From assembly GCF_964204645.1 (NCBI RefSeq), contig NC_134033.1, positions 11,801,155-11,865,154 of the forward strand: DNA of 64,000 nucleotides, read 5' to 3'. The notes below the pieces were generated by a model that saw only the letters and a program-made list of their open reading frames with translations, did no database searches and had not been told where the DNA came from. This DNA is from Tubulanus polymorphus. Its lineage: Eukaryota; Nemertea; Palaeonemertea; Tubulaniformes; Tubulanidae. The first letter of the stretch is position 1. Each line of letters begins with the position of its first letter. The position numbers were made by a program, and so were the translations under genes. Shown piece after piece: positions 28,867-42,400 of the stretch.

Positions 28867-29580
28867 ACGACAGTAGACTACGTATATAATTGCACCCGCA
28901 GGGCTGATCAGATTAGATTCAATTGCGTATGCCTTTTGCACGTGCAACTATAATTATGCCATTAATTATGATATATTTATGACTATAATTATGTCATTAG
29001 ATAAAGTATAAAACTGATTAAAGTTGGCCCACGCTCAGGTAATTAACCTAACGAAAAAATAATATGACATATGATCAACCAACCCTTACCCCGGAGAAGA
29101 AAAATATGATCAGCAGAATTACAATAGAGCTTCTGCAGGGAGGAGAAACCCCCGAAAAATTCACTGTTGAATTAGAATATACAGCGTATTGAAACGCACT
29201 AATATTAGTGGACGACACAAATTGTCTATGTAGGCCTATAGGATATTTGAATAATTAAATTAATGCTTTGAAATTTATATAATCACCATAACTTTCCGTC
29301 GGTTAACTTCATAACTTTTTAAAAATACATTTCTTATTATGAATGAATTTTAATTGAAATATAACTTTCGTTTTATTTGTTACATTGTAACATTCCTTAT
29401 TATGAATGAATTTTAACTGAAATATTACTTTCGTTTTATTTGTTAGGTGTCGATATATCAATGCGTTAATTTATTTCATTTTGATCCATTTAATTTCATG
29501 GTACTCGACAAGGTCGGTGAGGTAATTCGCCGTTTCATCAGAATTATAGCTGAGTTTTCCATTTATACTGCTTAATTGCG
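28867..29580. other. Intergenic AT-rich, local 66-bp tandem duplication
   Basis: TTATTATGAATGAATTTTAA through TTTCGTTTTATTTGTTA occurs twice in tandem at about 29,325-29,445. No gene was seen. Confidence 0.5.
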
Positions 29581-29585
29581 CCAAT

Positions 29586-29645
29586 GGCCTCTCAGGGCAG
29601 GTTCCTGCCCTGAGAAGCCATGTGGCTTCTCTCAGGGCAGGTCTG
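29586..29645. repeat. Isolated inverted pair of the 87-bp repeat core
   Basis: GGCCTCTCAGGGCAGG (29,586-29,601) faces CCTGCCCTGAGAAGCC (29,604-29,619) across two bases, forming a near-perfect hairpin. A third core copy follows. Confidence 0.8.
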
Positions 29646-29865
29646 CAGATTCTTAAGAATGACCCTTCTCGTAGGATCGAAAACTAAGACATCTTTTACT
29701 TGATGTCCCGTTCAACACACAACATACACACTACATACTTGACGGTACAAACACTGCTGCGTGAAAACGGGAAAACCCGAAATTATTTTTACAGCAAAGA
29801 TATTTTTAGACATAGGAAAATATTTCTGATGGAAATATTTTTACTCACAAAAAATATCTTGAAGG

Positions 29866-30271
29866 TACGGAAGCCCCTAGGTGACATACGAGATAACTTT
29901 TTCACAATTTCGACTTATTAAGTCGAATTTCGACATAATAAGTCGAATTTCGACATAATAAGTCGAATTTCGTGTTAATTAAGTCGAATTTCGACATGAA
30001 AATAAAACTCGAAATTCGACTTGATTAACACGAAATTCGACTTATTATCTCGAAATTCGACTTAATAAGTCGAATTTCGACATAATAAGTCGAATTTCGA
30101 CTTAATAAGTCGAATTTCGACATAATAAGTCGAATTTCGTGTTAATCAAGTCGAATTTCGAGTTTTATTTTCATGTCGAATTTCGACTTATTAAGTCGAA
30201 TTTCGACATAATAAGTCGAATTTCGAAATTATGAAAAAAATTATCTCATATGTCACCTAGGGGCTTCCGTA
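29866..30271. mobile_element. Palindromic MITE with internal satellite
   Basis: Terminal inverted repeats TACGGAAGCCCCTAGGTGAC and its complement bound 406 bp. They extend through GAGATAA/TTATCTC. The interior is a chain of AAGTCGAATTTCGACATAAT units on both strands, themselves palindromic. TA at each end fits a TA target. It interrupts an AT-rich repeat (GATGGAAATATTTTTACTCA) present on both sides. Confidence 0.85.
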
Positions 30272-30530
30272 TTACAGCGATTTATTTTTCACAGCGAAAG
30301 TATTTTCATTCGCGAATATTTTTCGATGAAAATTTATTTTTCATGACGAAATTATTTTAACTCATTTCGATGGAAAATTATTTTTCATGACGAAATTATT
30401 TTAACTCACGAAATATTTTTCGATGGAAAAATATTTTCACTCACGAAATATTTTTCACTCACAAAATATTTTTCGATGGAAAATTATTTTTCATGACAAA
30501 ATTATTTTTTGTCTGGAAATATTTTGATGG
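30272..30530. repeat. AT-rich tandem repeat (AAATATTTTTCGATGGAAAA type)
   Basis: Degenerate units combine ATTTTTCGATGGAAAAT, ATTTTTCATGACGAAATTA and TTTAACTCACGA. Related sequence lies left of the MITE at about 29,790-29,865. Confidence 0.75.
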
Positions 30531-30582
30531 CCCTTATCAGCCACCATAACTATCTATACAGTACATAAAATCACGATCGTGC

Positions 30583-30690
30583 TAACCACCGACCCGGCTG
30601 CTATAGAAATGGACTGATTACAACAAATCTTATTGGAATTCACATAAGTGACCCGGCCGCCAGTGCGTAGAAACAAGGTACCGGCATCAG
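30583..30690. repeat. Dispersed ~100-bp GACCCGGCCG repeat, copy 3
   Basis: It shares GACCCGGCTGCTATAGAAAT, the GACTGATTACAA motif and GTGACCCGGCCGCC with the copies at 13,089 and 22,515. Confidence 0.65.
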
Positions 30691-30699
30691 TTTTTTGCA

Positions 30700-31398
30700 T
30701 AATTTTCAAAAATTTTCCGCGCGCGCAGCCTACCATTTGCGAGAGTATATCACAACACGTTTCACTTTCAAGATGAAAGTTTTACTTTCAGGAAAATCGA
30801 TTCAATGTTAACTCGAGAGTTGTTTTTTTTAGCAAAATAGCCTATATTTTGTTTGTAAGATGTATTACTAAGACGTTAATGAATTCATAAAGTTATCGCT
30901 GATTGAAATGTCCGTTAACGTATCGCTGCCTCATTTCGTGTCCATCACGAAGACCGTCATCTGCCCCGGGGTAATGTTCCTCCTAATCTGGTCGCTCTTC
31001 AAATCACACAAAGTTGTGAAGTAGCATAGAAGCCGCAATCACCGAACAGCATTTTTGATCAGAAGTAGGATTCGCTAATTTCATCCGTAGCTGGGAAATT
31101 TCATCTCTTGGAAATGTGATCAGTTCATTGAGATGGTAGCTGATCGCGCTGTTGCTGATTTGAGATCTTCTCGCAGCATATCCACTAGTTCCAATACGGC
31201 GAATCTCGGCATTCTTAACCGCTTCATTATTTTAAGTCGTCATATACCTCAAATGCGAAAAATGCGTTCCCTCCGAAGATTTCGATATAACTCCCTTTCA
31301 CGTAGCAAAATTGTTGAAAATCGTTTTTCAAAGCGGTTATAAGCCCTATCCCGGTGATAAATCGCTATCCAAGTGATGAATATTTTTATCACTGGGAA
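30700..31398. other. Intergenic, no gene seen
   Basis: Short frames only, with no splice-consistent coding segment or recognised motif. Confidence 0.45.
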
Positions 31399-31640
31399 AG
31401 TGATTCAGCAGGCCAACACTAGGATTACTGCGTTTATTCACAGGCCAACACTAGGGTTACTGCGTTTATTCAGCAGGCCAATACTAAGATTACTGTGTTT
31501 ATTAAACAGGCCAACACTAGGATTACTGCGTTTATTAAACAGGCCAACACTAAGGTTACTACGTTTATTCACAGGCCAACACAAGGGTAACTGCGTTTAT
31601 TAAACAGGCCAACACTAGGGTAACTGCGTTTATATTTCCA
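31399..31640. repeat. 33-bp tandem repeat, about seven copies
   Basis: The unit is CAGGCCAACACTAGGATTAC followed by TGCGTTTATTAAA or TTCA variants. Copies differ at a few positions. Confidence 0.85.
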
Positions 31641-32027
31641 AGTATTCATGGATGCTTTGACCGTCTGAGCATTCTTCCAAAGAATTTTCAAGAAGTTATA
31701 CTTTGGCACCAAGCGATTTCTGAAAAGTTAGAATTTTCTTTAAACCCTTCAATTCGATTGATGATGATTTGTTTAAAATTGATGTTACATTGAATGATTC
31801 ATTCTGTACAAATTCACTGCTTTTGCATTCACCCGCGGTTCCCAGATATTTCTATTCACTTTCAATTACGGACGTGGACGTGGACAAAAACCTCCGATTG
31901 GATGAATAAAAACTTTAAACCGTAATTCATTGAACGACAATCATCACTTAATATTTTATCATCACGATTTATTCAAAACAGAATTTTTACACGATATTTT
32001 CATTTTTCATTTCTACTTTTCATCCTC

Positions 32028-32256
32028 CCCCGACAGGGATTCGAACCTGATAGGATCGAAACTGCCTAGTTTGTTAGTAACCTAATTGTTGGCGGTAAGC
32101 CTTTATTATCGGATGGGCTTTGGCTTGTGAAAATATCCGATCGTGATAGTAAACTACCGAGAGGTTTAGCAACTAGGAGACTCCCATGGTACATACACAG
32201 TGCCGTGTCTAAGTGAAGCGATATGCTATGAGGTTCGAATCCCTGCTGAGAGAGAA
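32028..32256. repeat. Element bounded by inverted tRNA T-arm-like ends
   Basis: ACAGGGATTCGAACCTGA at the left and GAGGTTCGAATCCCTGCTG at the right are inverted copies of a B-box/T-arm motif about 230 bp apart. They may be two tRNA-related SINE remnants in opposite orientation. Confidence 0.4.
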
Positions 32257-32259
32257 TGT

Positions 32260-32947
32260 ACTCGTTCAAATATAAAACAGATCTACAAATTATATACAAA
32301 CACGTTACCATTTATACACATGTACATGTACATCCAAACGATCTTTGTAACAATATTCAAGTTTACTGTCGATGAAGACATGAAGGTTGAGGACTAAGTC
32401 TACAATATACGGTACTCCTTTCCAGATCTTGCCATGCTGGTTATCAAGAAGTGACAACTCGATGACCAGGCCCCATACGGGAGCATCCGAATTTATCAAA
32501 AACGTTTGATATTTTTCCGGCACGGTTATGGTTATCGAACAAAAAACTGAGCGGGTCATCGTTAGTGCAGCCATCCGAAAAGGAAAATATCTTCAGATGA
32601 TTGTTACGCAGTAGAACTCAATCCGGATGATTAAGGACTGCACCCGGATTTCTATGAATTAAGTAAAATCCCAATTAAGGATAATAGTTTACACGGTTCC
32701 GGTTTAAATGGACCAAATAATTAATCTGAAATAAGCGAGTTCTACTGTACAAAGTTAAATAAATAAATAAAACAAAAGCAATTTTCATATGAATACAATA
32801 ACTACATATTCCCACACGCTTCTTTGCTATTTTACTGGCCAAAATGCAGTTTATAATACAAACGAGTTCATATATCAGTAAATGCCAATCATTTCATTAC
32901 AATAATAATGAGGGGGGAGGAAGGAAGGGGGGTGTAATATGGATGAT
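32260..32947. other. Gap downstream of MED12, no gene seen
   Basis: AT-rich. It should contain the MED12 3'UTR on the minus strand, but I see no clear AATAAA close to the stop codon. Confidence 0.4.
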
Positions 32948-33134
32948 CTAATATTGAGGAGGTGGTTGTTGATATTGTCCGTATTGAGGTGGAGGACCTT
33001 GTTGAGGTTGACCGGGACCGCTACCACTACTGAATTGTCGCAATTTAGCTACAAGCGCTGCTGTCTGCTGCTGTTGTTTGGTTTGTTGCTGCATCTGCGG
33101 ATTCATCATTCCCTGTTGTTGTTGCTGTTGTTGC

Positions 33135-33186
<52 letters not shown>

Positions 33187-33413
33187 CGAGAAACATCTGC
33201 TGTTGTTGCTGTTTGCGAAGTTGCTGTAAACGTTGTTGCTGCGTCATCGGCATGTTCTGCATGTAACCTTGATTTGGATGTTGACCTTGCGGCGGACCAG
33301 CCGGACCACCATTGCCGCCTCCAGGGGGCGCCCCACCCGGTCCGACCTGGTTATACCCGGACATGCCCATTCCGTTGACATTAGGAGCCTGCATACCTTG
33401 ACCCATAGTCATT
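32948..33413 (-). other. MED12: MED12 last exon: Gln-rich (Opa-like) tail with polyQ
   Basis: A Gly/Pro-rich stretch leads into two Gln blocks, one of about 24 uninterrupted residues (about 33,113-33,187), encoded by mixed CAA and CAG codons. It then continues [13 protein letters not shown] to the stop. This matches the Opa-type C-terminal region of animal MED12. Confidence 0.9.
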
Positions 33414-36400
33414 CTGAAATTACAAAATGTACGTTTATTTTAGCCCAATAAGTAGAAGCTCACTCAAATTCCAGAAGTCAACTTTGATAGGCTTAATCTC
33501 AAACCATTTAGGTAAATGAATCATTTATATTAAGGAAATTTTAGTTATAACTCTCGACCTACCCTCCAGGTTGGTAGCCAGATCTCGGCGGACCACCTTG
33601 CTGCATATAATTCTGATTACCAGCTGCCATACCGGGCGCCATCATCGGTTGTTGACCTTGGTACGATTGGTTAAAATTCGGCGAGATCATGCCCTGCGAT
33701 TGGTCTATCATGTTGTTAGGTGGTCCTTGCATCGAGTTGAATCCAGGATAGCCTTGATTCATTCCTGCAAATGCAACAATGCAGACAGGACTTAGAAAAT
33801 ATGAAGAGAAATGGTCAAAGCCTGTTGTTGCAACACCATCGATCCGCTTTAATGTCATTGCTCAATGAACATCAATATTCCTGAGAACGAATAATTTGAA
33901 TAAAATTCCATGAAAATAGTACAGCCAACTCCCGATATGCCACCCTATTTGCCGCCATCCCCGCCTACCACCAGGTTTTCTCAATGTACATCCCAATACA
34001 AATACATAGTAAAACACCCCCAATATAGCGCCATACTCTCTATACCGCCAAAATCGCTCTGCACCGATGTGGGCGGTATCAGGGGTTGACTGTATTCTCT
34101 ATCATACTGCCAAACTTAAAACATTGAATATATCTTGGTATACACGGCAGGACAAAGTAATTCAGTTAATAATCGAGGAAGCATGAAGTAATGTACAGAT
34201 TTTCCACATTACTTCCAGGAATACCGGTATTTAGAACTGTACCTTGTTGCATGTGCTGAGGTGGCATTGGTTGTTGACCAGGCATCGGTTGGCCGTACAT
34301 TCCCGGGTTGTCAGCCATTCGTGTCTGCATATTTTGTTGATGCTGAGCACGTAGCTGTTGTCGAATCAACTGTTGTCGCTGTTTATGCTGCATCATCTGC
34401 AAATTCTACCATATACACACGAATATAAGATTACACCTGGTACAATGGACGGAATTGATTTTTTTGGTGAGTTGAGCAACTGCATTTTCTATGACTTTCT
34501 TTAAGCTTTTTGATTCCCAGTCAGGGTGGCGCCACTTCCCCCAATTTACAAATTCTCTTTTTATGAATCACGTATTGATGAAGAAACGCTTGGTTAGCAA
34601 CATATCCAAATTCCCCATGTTTTCCCTGTTTTGTTCTATATTCTTCTGATTCCTTGAGCTTTCCAGGTTTGTGGCCACCCTGCCAGTTCCCAATACCTCG
34701 AGATCATACACTGCCAACTAAACTACTTGTCCCAACTAACCGAGCTGAGTTTTGACATAAATTAACCATCTAAGATTACAAACCTGTAACGATTGTTGAG
34801 GGTTTGCCATCATCGGGGGTTGCCTGGCACGCAACATACCCTGCAATGCTTGTTTCGATTGAGACATCCCACCTCCAAAACGAGGGCCACCTGCAAATCA
34901 TAAAATTCAAACGAAAATATTAACGCAGAAAAAATGAAACATCTGTGCAAAAAATCTGGCAAGTTTAGCCCCGTTCCAAAAACCGTGGAACCTCGTTAAA
35001 ACAATTATTAGTTATAACATTTCTTTTCTTTTTTTTACAAGAATTGTTCCTAGAAGGTCTTTTCAAATACGACTGACTATTGCTCATAATTCATTACTGA
35101 ATATAACAAACCATCGTTTATGACAAACACGGTTTTCCGGTCCACTGACTTCGTTTTAACAAGGTTCCACTCTAACAACGTACACAGTAAAGGCAAATTG
35201 TCCAATTTGTGGACACAATTTAAAACAAGTAAGCAGATCAAGGATTATCTTACTAAGAGAAGACAGGGATCCATTAGGCACCAGTTCTAACGACCAGGGT
35301 AAGCACACCCGATTGCAACTACTGATAATATATAATAGATCCATGGTCCACTACCGCAAATGGCAGACACAGAATACAATGGGTACATTATACACCGTAT
35401 TGCGGTGTAGAAAACACAGTGAAAGGGTTAAAATCAAGTAAAAAGATTTCGACTTAGTTGCTATTGACCCAATAGAAACTTCATCAGCTGAAAACAAGAT
35501 GAATTGTGTGATAGACAATACATACACACACAACTGGCAGACAGTTAGTTATACGGTTAGTTTTATAACTAGGGGTCCAGGGACACCATGCCCACTTGGG
35601 AAGTGGTTTCAAATGCTCAACAATCTAACAATTTCAACATTCAACGCCCCCTGGTGACCATTTACAAAAACCAATGACCTTGAAACTCACCACAATCATA
35701 GAACATGTCAGCAGCTACGATTTTGTAAGTGATTGTGATAACAAAATATGCCTCGTTACCAATTTAATAGGAAAATACTAAGTTATTCTACTATTCAACG
35801 CCTCCTGGAGACCATATTCAAAACCCAATGACCTCGAAACTCACCGCAATCATAGAACATGTCATGAACTACAACTTTGCAATTGATCATGGTAACAAAA
35901 TATGCCTAGGTACCAATATAATAAGGAAATACTAAGTTATTCTACTATTCAACGCCCCCTGGTGACCATATAGAAAAACTTATGTCCTTAAAACTCGCAA
36001 CAATCATAGATGATGTCATGTGCTACAACTTTCCAATTGATTGTAGTTACAAAATATGCATAGGTACGAATATAATAAAGAAATGCTAAGATATTGTATT
36101 ATTCAACACCCCCTGGTGGCCATATACGAAATCCAATTACCTTGAAACTCACCACAATCATAGAATACGTTATGAGCTACAACTTTCTAATCGATTGTGG
36201 TAGCAAAATATGCTAAGGTATCAATATAATGTGGAAAAACTTTTTCCCACTTACGAATGAGTACTGGTGACACCAAGATGGCCGCCAATTGCGTCATAAT
36301 TGGCTGATGAAAAATACATGTCTCAGGTATAAAACATCCCTTTCCAAAGAATACCCATCAAAAATTGTAATGAGAAATGGCAAACCAGTAGGAAGCTACA

Positions 36401-39400
36401 GGACTCAGAATTCGGGCCAAAATTAACATTTTTGGGCACTAAGAAGGTCATAGGACGGCCATCTTGAGTCCGACCGACCCAATTTTTGTTATGTTGATGG
36501 GCCCTGGGGGGATTCACATATATCCGAAAGATCAAGGTAATTGATCAAAGCGTCTTCAAAATTTCCCTCAAAAAGTTCAAAAATGTGTAAAAAGTGCTGA
36601 TTTTGGCGAACAACAATGGCTGCCAGTCGGCCATCTTGATTCTGACAGGGCCAGTTTTTGGGCTGAAGATGTGTCTAGGGTAGATACATGTGTAACCCAA
36701 ATATCAAGACATTACCTTGAAGCGTCTTCAAAACTTCCCAAAATAACTGGATTCCGTCTACGGACGGACGGACGGACGACGGACGAAAAGTGAACGCAAT
36801 AGCCCGCTGGGACTAAAGTCCCAAGTGGGATAAAAACTAGAGGAATATCCCGTCGTAAAGCCTTCAAACACGTACAATCGGACACAGAGAAAGAAACAAT
36901 CGAGTTATTGTTAAAAAGATCACCAGTACACAACCCCAACAACCAACACCGCATTATCACTCGCCTTGGAAATTTCACAATTTATCAAAGAAACTTTGAG
37001 CGTTTCAAATTAAGTGTAAACCCCACCCAATATTTTGCCTATGGTTTGCTTTTATGCAGATATGAATCTACAGCCTGGCACCATCTTTTCAGATATCAAA
37101 ATGTACTAATGATATAACTTGCAGGGGCCAATTGCTCGAAAGTTGGTTAGAGTTAACCAGGGGGGGATAGTTGTCAGAGGGATGGGTCCAGGCTGCAAAT
37201 TGATACTTGTGTACGCCTTGCAATTACCTTCCCCCCGGGAAGGAATTACTTCAATACTTACATTATCAATTAACCAAAAAATATGGCTGCCTGAATTTCC
37301 CCTAATGACATCATAATATTACTTAAACATCAAATAATTTTTTATACTGCAGTACCAGTGTCGACAGAGGACAATTGAACAAAGGCAGCCAGAGCTACGC
37401 TAGCTTTGGTTTTTGAAAATTTGAATTTTCGTGAAATTTCCGACCAGGCAAGAAGACAGAGAAAACAAAGTATCGAGAGATTTGTATTATGAAAACGGAT
37501 GAAATACTTTGAGTCGACGACATCGGCGGTGGCAGCGGCAACGATTGTTTAATATCTGGAACGATGTTTATATTGGTTTTCCTCGAACGTTCGCTAGAGG
37601 GCGTTGTTTCTGTTGAAATAAAGAATGTCGGGATAACATGCCGAAAGCGCGTACGCGTTTAACCGATAAGATACATAATGACACGTCGGAGTCCGACGAA
37701 GAACAATGAAGATAACTAAAAACATGATCATATACTTCATGGAATATTATACAGATAATATGTAATGAAGCGCAAAGCAATTCGACTAGAAAGTTCTCAG
37801 CAACTGTTTTATGAATATCAAATCATGCGGCCATAGGGATCATTCAATTAGTATGTAGGCGTAAATCTGCTGATTTTAAACTCCCCTGCCTTACACATTT
37901 ACAATTTTAGCAAATACCCACTATACCCTGTACGTACATACTAATTAAATGATCCCTATGTGTGCTTCATGACCCGGTTACATAGTGTTTGATTCTAAGG
38001 TTAAATCAGTTTATTTCCAACAGCTATAAAACTGCATCCAGTTCGACGGTTAAATTGAGTTCAAGCTGAATATGAAGAACCGTGCGTAAAAACTGGATTA
38101 CATACCTTTTGCAGTGGTCCAGTCGGCATTCAGTTATCCAAACTGACAAACTAAACATTTATCAGCTGGTATCACTGCCAAAGGCGTATTACCTCAACAA
38201 GCTTATCAGTAGTATTAGTATATTTATTTTTCATAACTCATACATACAATGTCACATTTGGACAGGTTTTAAGTGCACTATATGGTTATGATTATCAGTG
38301 CTTACGCGGTATCAATTTGGGGCCCATATCCACCCACAGACATTCAATACATATCACAATTCTTCCAATTTTTGATCACGCAGGCTTCACTCGTATTCAA
38401 GACTTCAGCCCAAACATTTTCGATGGTGTATAAACACCTGACATAACGTTTTATCAGCGCACAGAACGTGATGCATCCAGATTTCACTGAACAACAGCGG
38501 ATGTCTGATAGGAAGTGGTTATGAGTTACTGATTGATACCGGTATGCAACGAAATGGGGAAAGCAAGCAACAGGAATGAATGAAAAAACTTTTCAAGTGA
38601 TATCTACGTGCATAGATAGTAGAAAGGAATGCTGTATATTGAACAAAAGTCATAGGAAACTAAAGCCAGAAGAGTTTACGGTGAAGTTCAAGTCAAAGAA
38701 AGTGTAAAAAGCAGTGCTGTTAGAATAACTGTAATATGTAATATTTTGGTGCGTAGGATTGAGACGCAAACTCACTTTGACGTTTTTTTCCGCGGGTACT
38801 GGTCGTAGGCGGCAGCACGGGCATAGGGTTGGGATCGCCATCTGAAAGGCCAGTCAGTCATCATGCATGCGATACATTTGGCGTGAGGTATGAGACAAAA
38901 TATTTCTCGAAACAATTCACACGAACGGAGACATCATTCCTAACAGATCCGTAGTCATAGATAGCCAGTTCTAGCCCCTTTATATATACACTAGACTCCG
39001 CTGGCATTACCTCTCGTGGGACCGATAAATTCTCAACAAGGTACACGAAAGAACGATAACCACACTCAATCGTGGTGAACGGATAATAAGATAAAAACCC
39101 ACTATTTACAGATTAAAAGAATATTTAAAACTAGAATGTATTTATTCAATCTAAAATATGTATAAGACATGACGTTTCGATCTAATAGCAACCTGACGAT
39201 GATCTCTAGGGTGAGATCGAAACGTCGTGTCTTATACATATTTTAGATTGAACAAATAAATTCTTGTTTTTAAATTCTTTTAATCTGTAAATAGTAGGTT
39301 TTTATCTTATTAAGGTACACGAATTCCAGGGCAGTCAGAACAGGATTGTTATTACGTTGAAATGGGGTGAGAAGATTCATTAAATATGATGCGACTCTGG

Positions 39401-42400
39401 GGCAAACGGAGTCTACTGTATGAATAGATAGATTTCCTCCGAATAAATGCGTTCAACACATAACAGGGATTCATGAAGTTCAAAATCCTTGTTACGTGCA
39501 CGGTAATGTGTGGGATTACAGCCATCTAGTCTGAAAACACTCGTATTTCTCATGTTTCAATCTAGGACCATACTTAACTATTCGAAATGAAATGCTCACT
39601 ACGGATCTGCGCGCACAAACAACCTGACCGAGAACCTGACACAGACAGGTTAGGAATTCGATGAAAAGGTTTTTTTTATGAATTAACTTTCGAGAAGCGT
39701 GATCATTATACAGGGTACCCGTGTATACATAAATATTCGTTCATTCCAAGATCATAAGATAAGCAGGATTATGAATTGATGTAGCGCGTGCGAGGGCGGT
39801 CAATTCCATTACAATTTTTAAATTTCAAATTTGCGAAAGATTTTAACGGTTTTTCTGATATTCGTTAATAAATGACCACTCTAAAACGTAGCGAAATTTT
39901 CAGGGAACTGAGATTCTTATAAACGACGGTAGGACTCTTATCGAAACGGAACACATCGAAAAATATGAACAAAACATGAACTAGCGCTCTATTCGACATC
40001 GGCGACAATCTAACACGCAGGAAAAAACAGATCGCAACGAAAAATAATTTCACACCATGCGTTTATGAAAACATGGCTCGGATTACGCGCAACAGTAAAC
40101 CACGCGTAAGTCAGAAACGGAGGAAAATGTCGGTCCAGTTTTTTCTGATCATCAAATATACACGTATCTGAGTCGGCAGTCAGAAACTCGTCTTGAGTCA
40201 TAGTTTTTTATGGTCTGAATAAGCAGAAATGTATTAAATCTATTCATCGAATCAGACTGACTAAAATCTTGTTATGATGTAAGTAGGCCTCAGCCCTGCA
40301 GTCGATACATGGGAAAGGTTGATAAATCGTACTAAGATTTGAGCTGTGTCTAAGTCATAGATTGGCAGCTTTCTCATAGTCAGAGTTTCTCGAGATCGTA
40401 GAATATCATCCAGTTGCAAAACATCCGACTTACACATGGTTTACAGCAGCTCCGAGACCGAGCTTTGCGGTGTAACAAATTCGCACGTAGATACTCACCA
40501 GGGGGCAGATGTTGCTGGGGGTAATAGCCGGGAGGTTGTTGTTGTGGGCCAGTCGGGTACCAGTTCTGCGGTGGGCCTTGTTGGTACATGCCGGCATTTT
40601 GATCGTACGCGGCCATACCTCCTCTCATCGGCGGTTGCATGTAAGAAGTGTTGTAGGCCGGAGGATTCCTTGTTTGGCGCCGGCGTCGAGCGGGTTTCGC
40701 TTTTTTGTTGTTCGTCTCTTGTTTCAGTGATTCGGTGATGTCGATCACTTTCTCTTCCTGAAATACGACAAAACAAAATCATTCTTCATTGATGAGCACT
40801 CCGCAAAGAGATTAAGTACTGTAGCGTCACCTACGCGTTCAAACACCATATGAAACGATACATTCATATATATGCGCGGCAATGTGTAAAGCAGAGCGTG
40901 TGGTGTGTATACACTACTACATGCTTTAACGAACGCTGATTAACTCTATAAACATCTGTCTCATTAATGAATTATGCTTCTACTCATACGTACATGTTTT
41001 TCTGGAGGCGGCTCGAGATCTTCCGGAGGCAATGGAGGTGGCTCAGTGTAGTAAGTTTCGGGTTTCTTCAAATCGTGGGTATGATACATCAACAATCTAA
41101 AATACAGTTTTAACAGATTTACAACCAGTATGACCGGCTAATGAGGCTGTATGACAAGCAAATGAGGCTGTATGACAGGTAAAAGAGGCTGTATGACAGG
41201 TAAATGAGGCTGAGAATCCTGTTACTATTCACAGTATAACATTACATAAATGTACATAGCAGAATACCGGTATTATGTTTACTCTGGATTTTCATTTCCA
41301 AATAAATTTCATCGCTCTCAAATGATCCTATTGTCATAACTATTAAACAATCTTGGATCAGTTGCGTATTCAAGGCCTAGAATTAAGGCTAGATCTAAAA
41401 CCATCTTTGTTCTCTCACCAACTTAAGACGAGTCCCAAGATTTAGGACCACTTTCTGATTGAAATCATGACTGGCCCCAGATCTCTCTTGTTTTGTTCTA
41501 ACTTACCGATGCTGCTCTTGATATTTCAACGGTTTACGTTCCATTCTAACAGCGCCGAACCACGCCAGGGGTATCGTACCGGCGCTCTTCACACCCTCCA
41601 GTATATCCCACGCGGACACCTTGTTTTTCTGTTGCACCTGCAGGCCGAGTTTCTTAGTGAAGCTGAACACATTGTTTTTTAGTTTTTTCGAGTTTTTGTC
41701 TGGCTCGCATTGGAATATTTCGCAATGTCGTTTCGGAATAGGCAACAGCGTGCGAATGACGTCGATGCCTTCGGAATGTTTATCTCCGAGCTCTTTCTGG
41801 AAATTCAGAAAAAAAGGAAAAATATCAGATGAAAACAACAGTTTTAAGTTTATGTTCTATCATCCTCACTTGCCAGGGCTTGATTGCTTCCTGGCACCCT
41901 GTCTGCCCAAGAAATCTTGGATGGTGTACCAAAGCGGGTACATACGTACTTTTAGTTTTTTAATCAAATGCATGAACGTTTTTCGATTTTCTTCGCCTTT
42001 CTCTGGATCGGTACTGACCAACGTTCCGTGTACTAATACCGACAACATGTCGAACACAGTCGTAAATAACTCACTGAAAACACACAAATAAACATGTTTA
42101 ACATTACTGCTGATACAATCCACCCGGTTTCATTGACCAGGACCAGTTGTAAAATCAATGTTTATAATCAAGACCAGTCTATGCTCATTCTCGTGTTCAA
42201 TAGCCAATGGTTTTATTGTTTTATTGTCTGACAACCTAAGACTAGTCTAAGATGATTTTGATTCTATTTCCATAGCAAATCTTACAACTTTAAAAACCAG
42301 TCTTATATGATTTAAGATTACTTTGATTTTAGGGCAGTGTAAATGGTCCCAGGGCCCAATTGCATAGTCGAGACTCAAGTCCCAGTCATCAGGGCTGGGT

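Noticed and set aside
33078-33266. Poly-Leu or poly-Cys proteins on the plus strand
   Set aside because: They are antisense shadows of the MED12 Gln tract.
40010-40201. Extra MED12 exon
   Set aside because: The flanking exons already join in phase, and the frame has no similarity to MED12.
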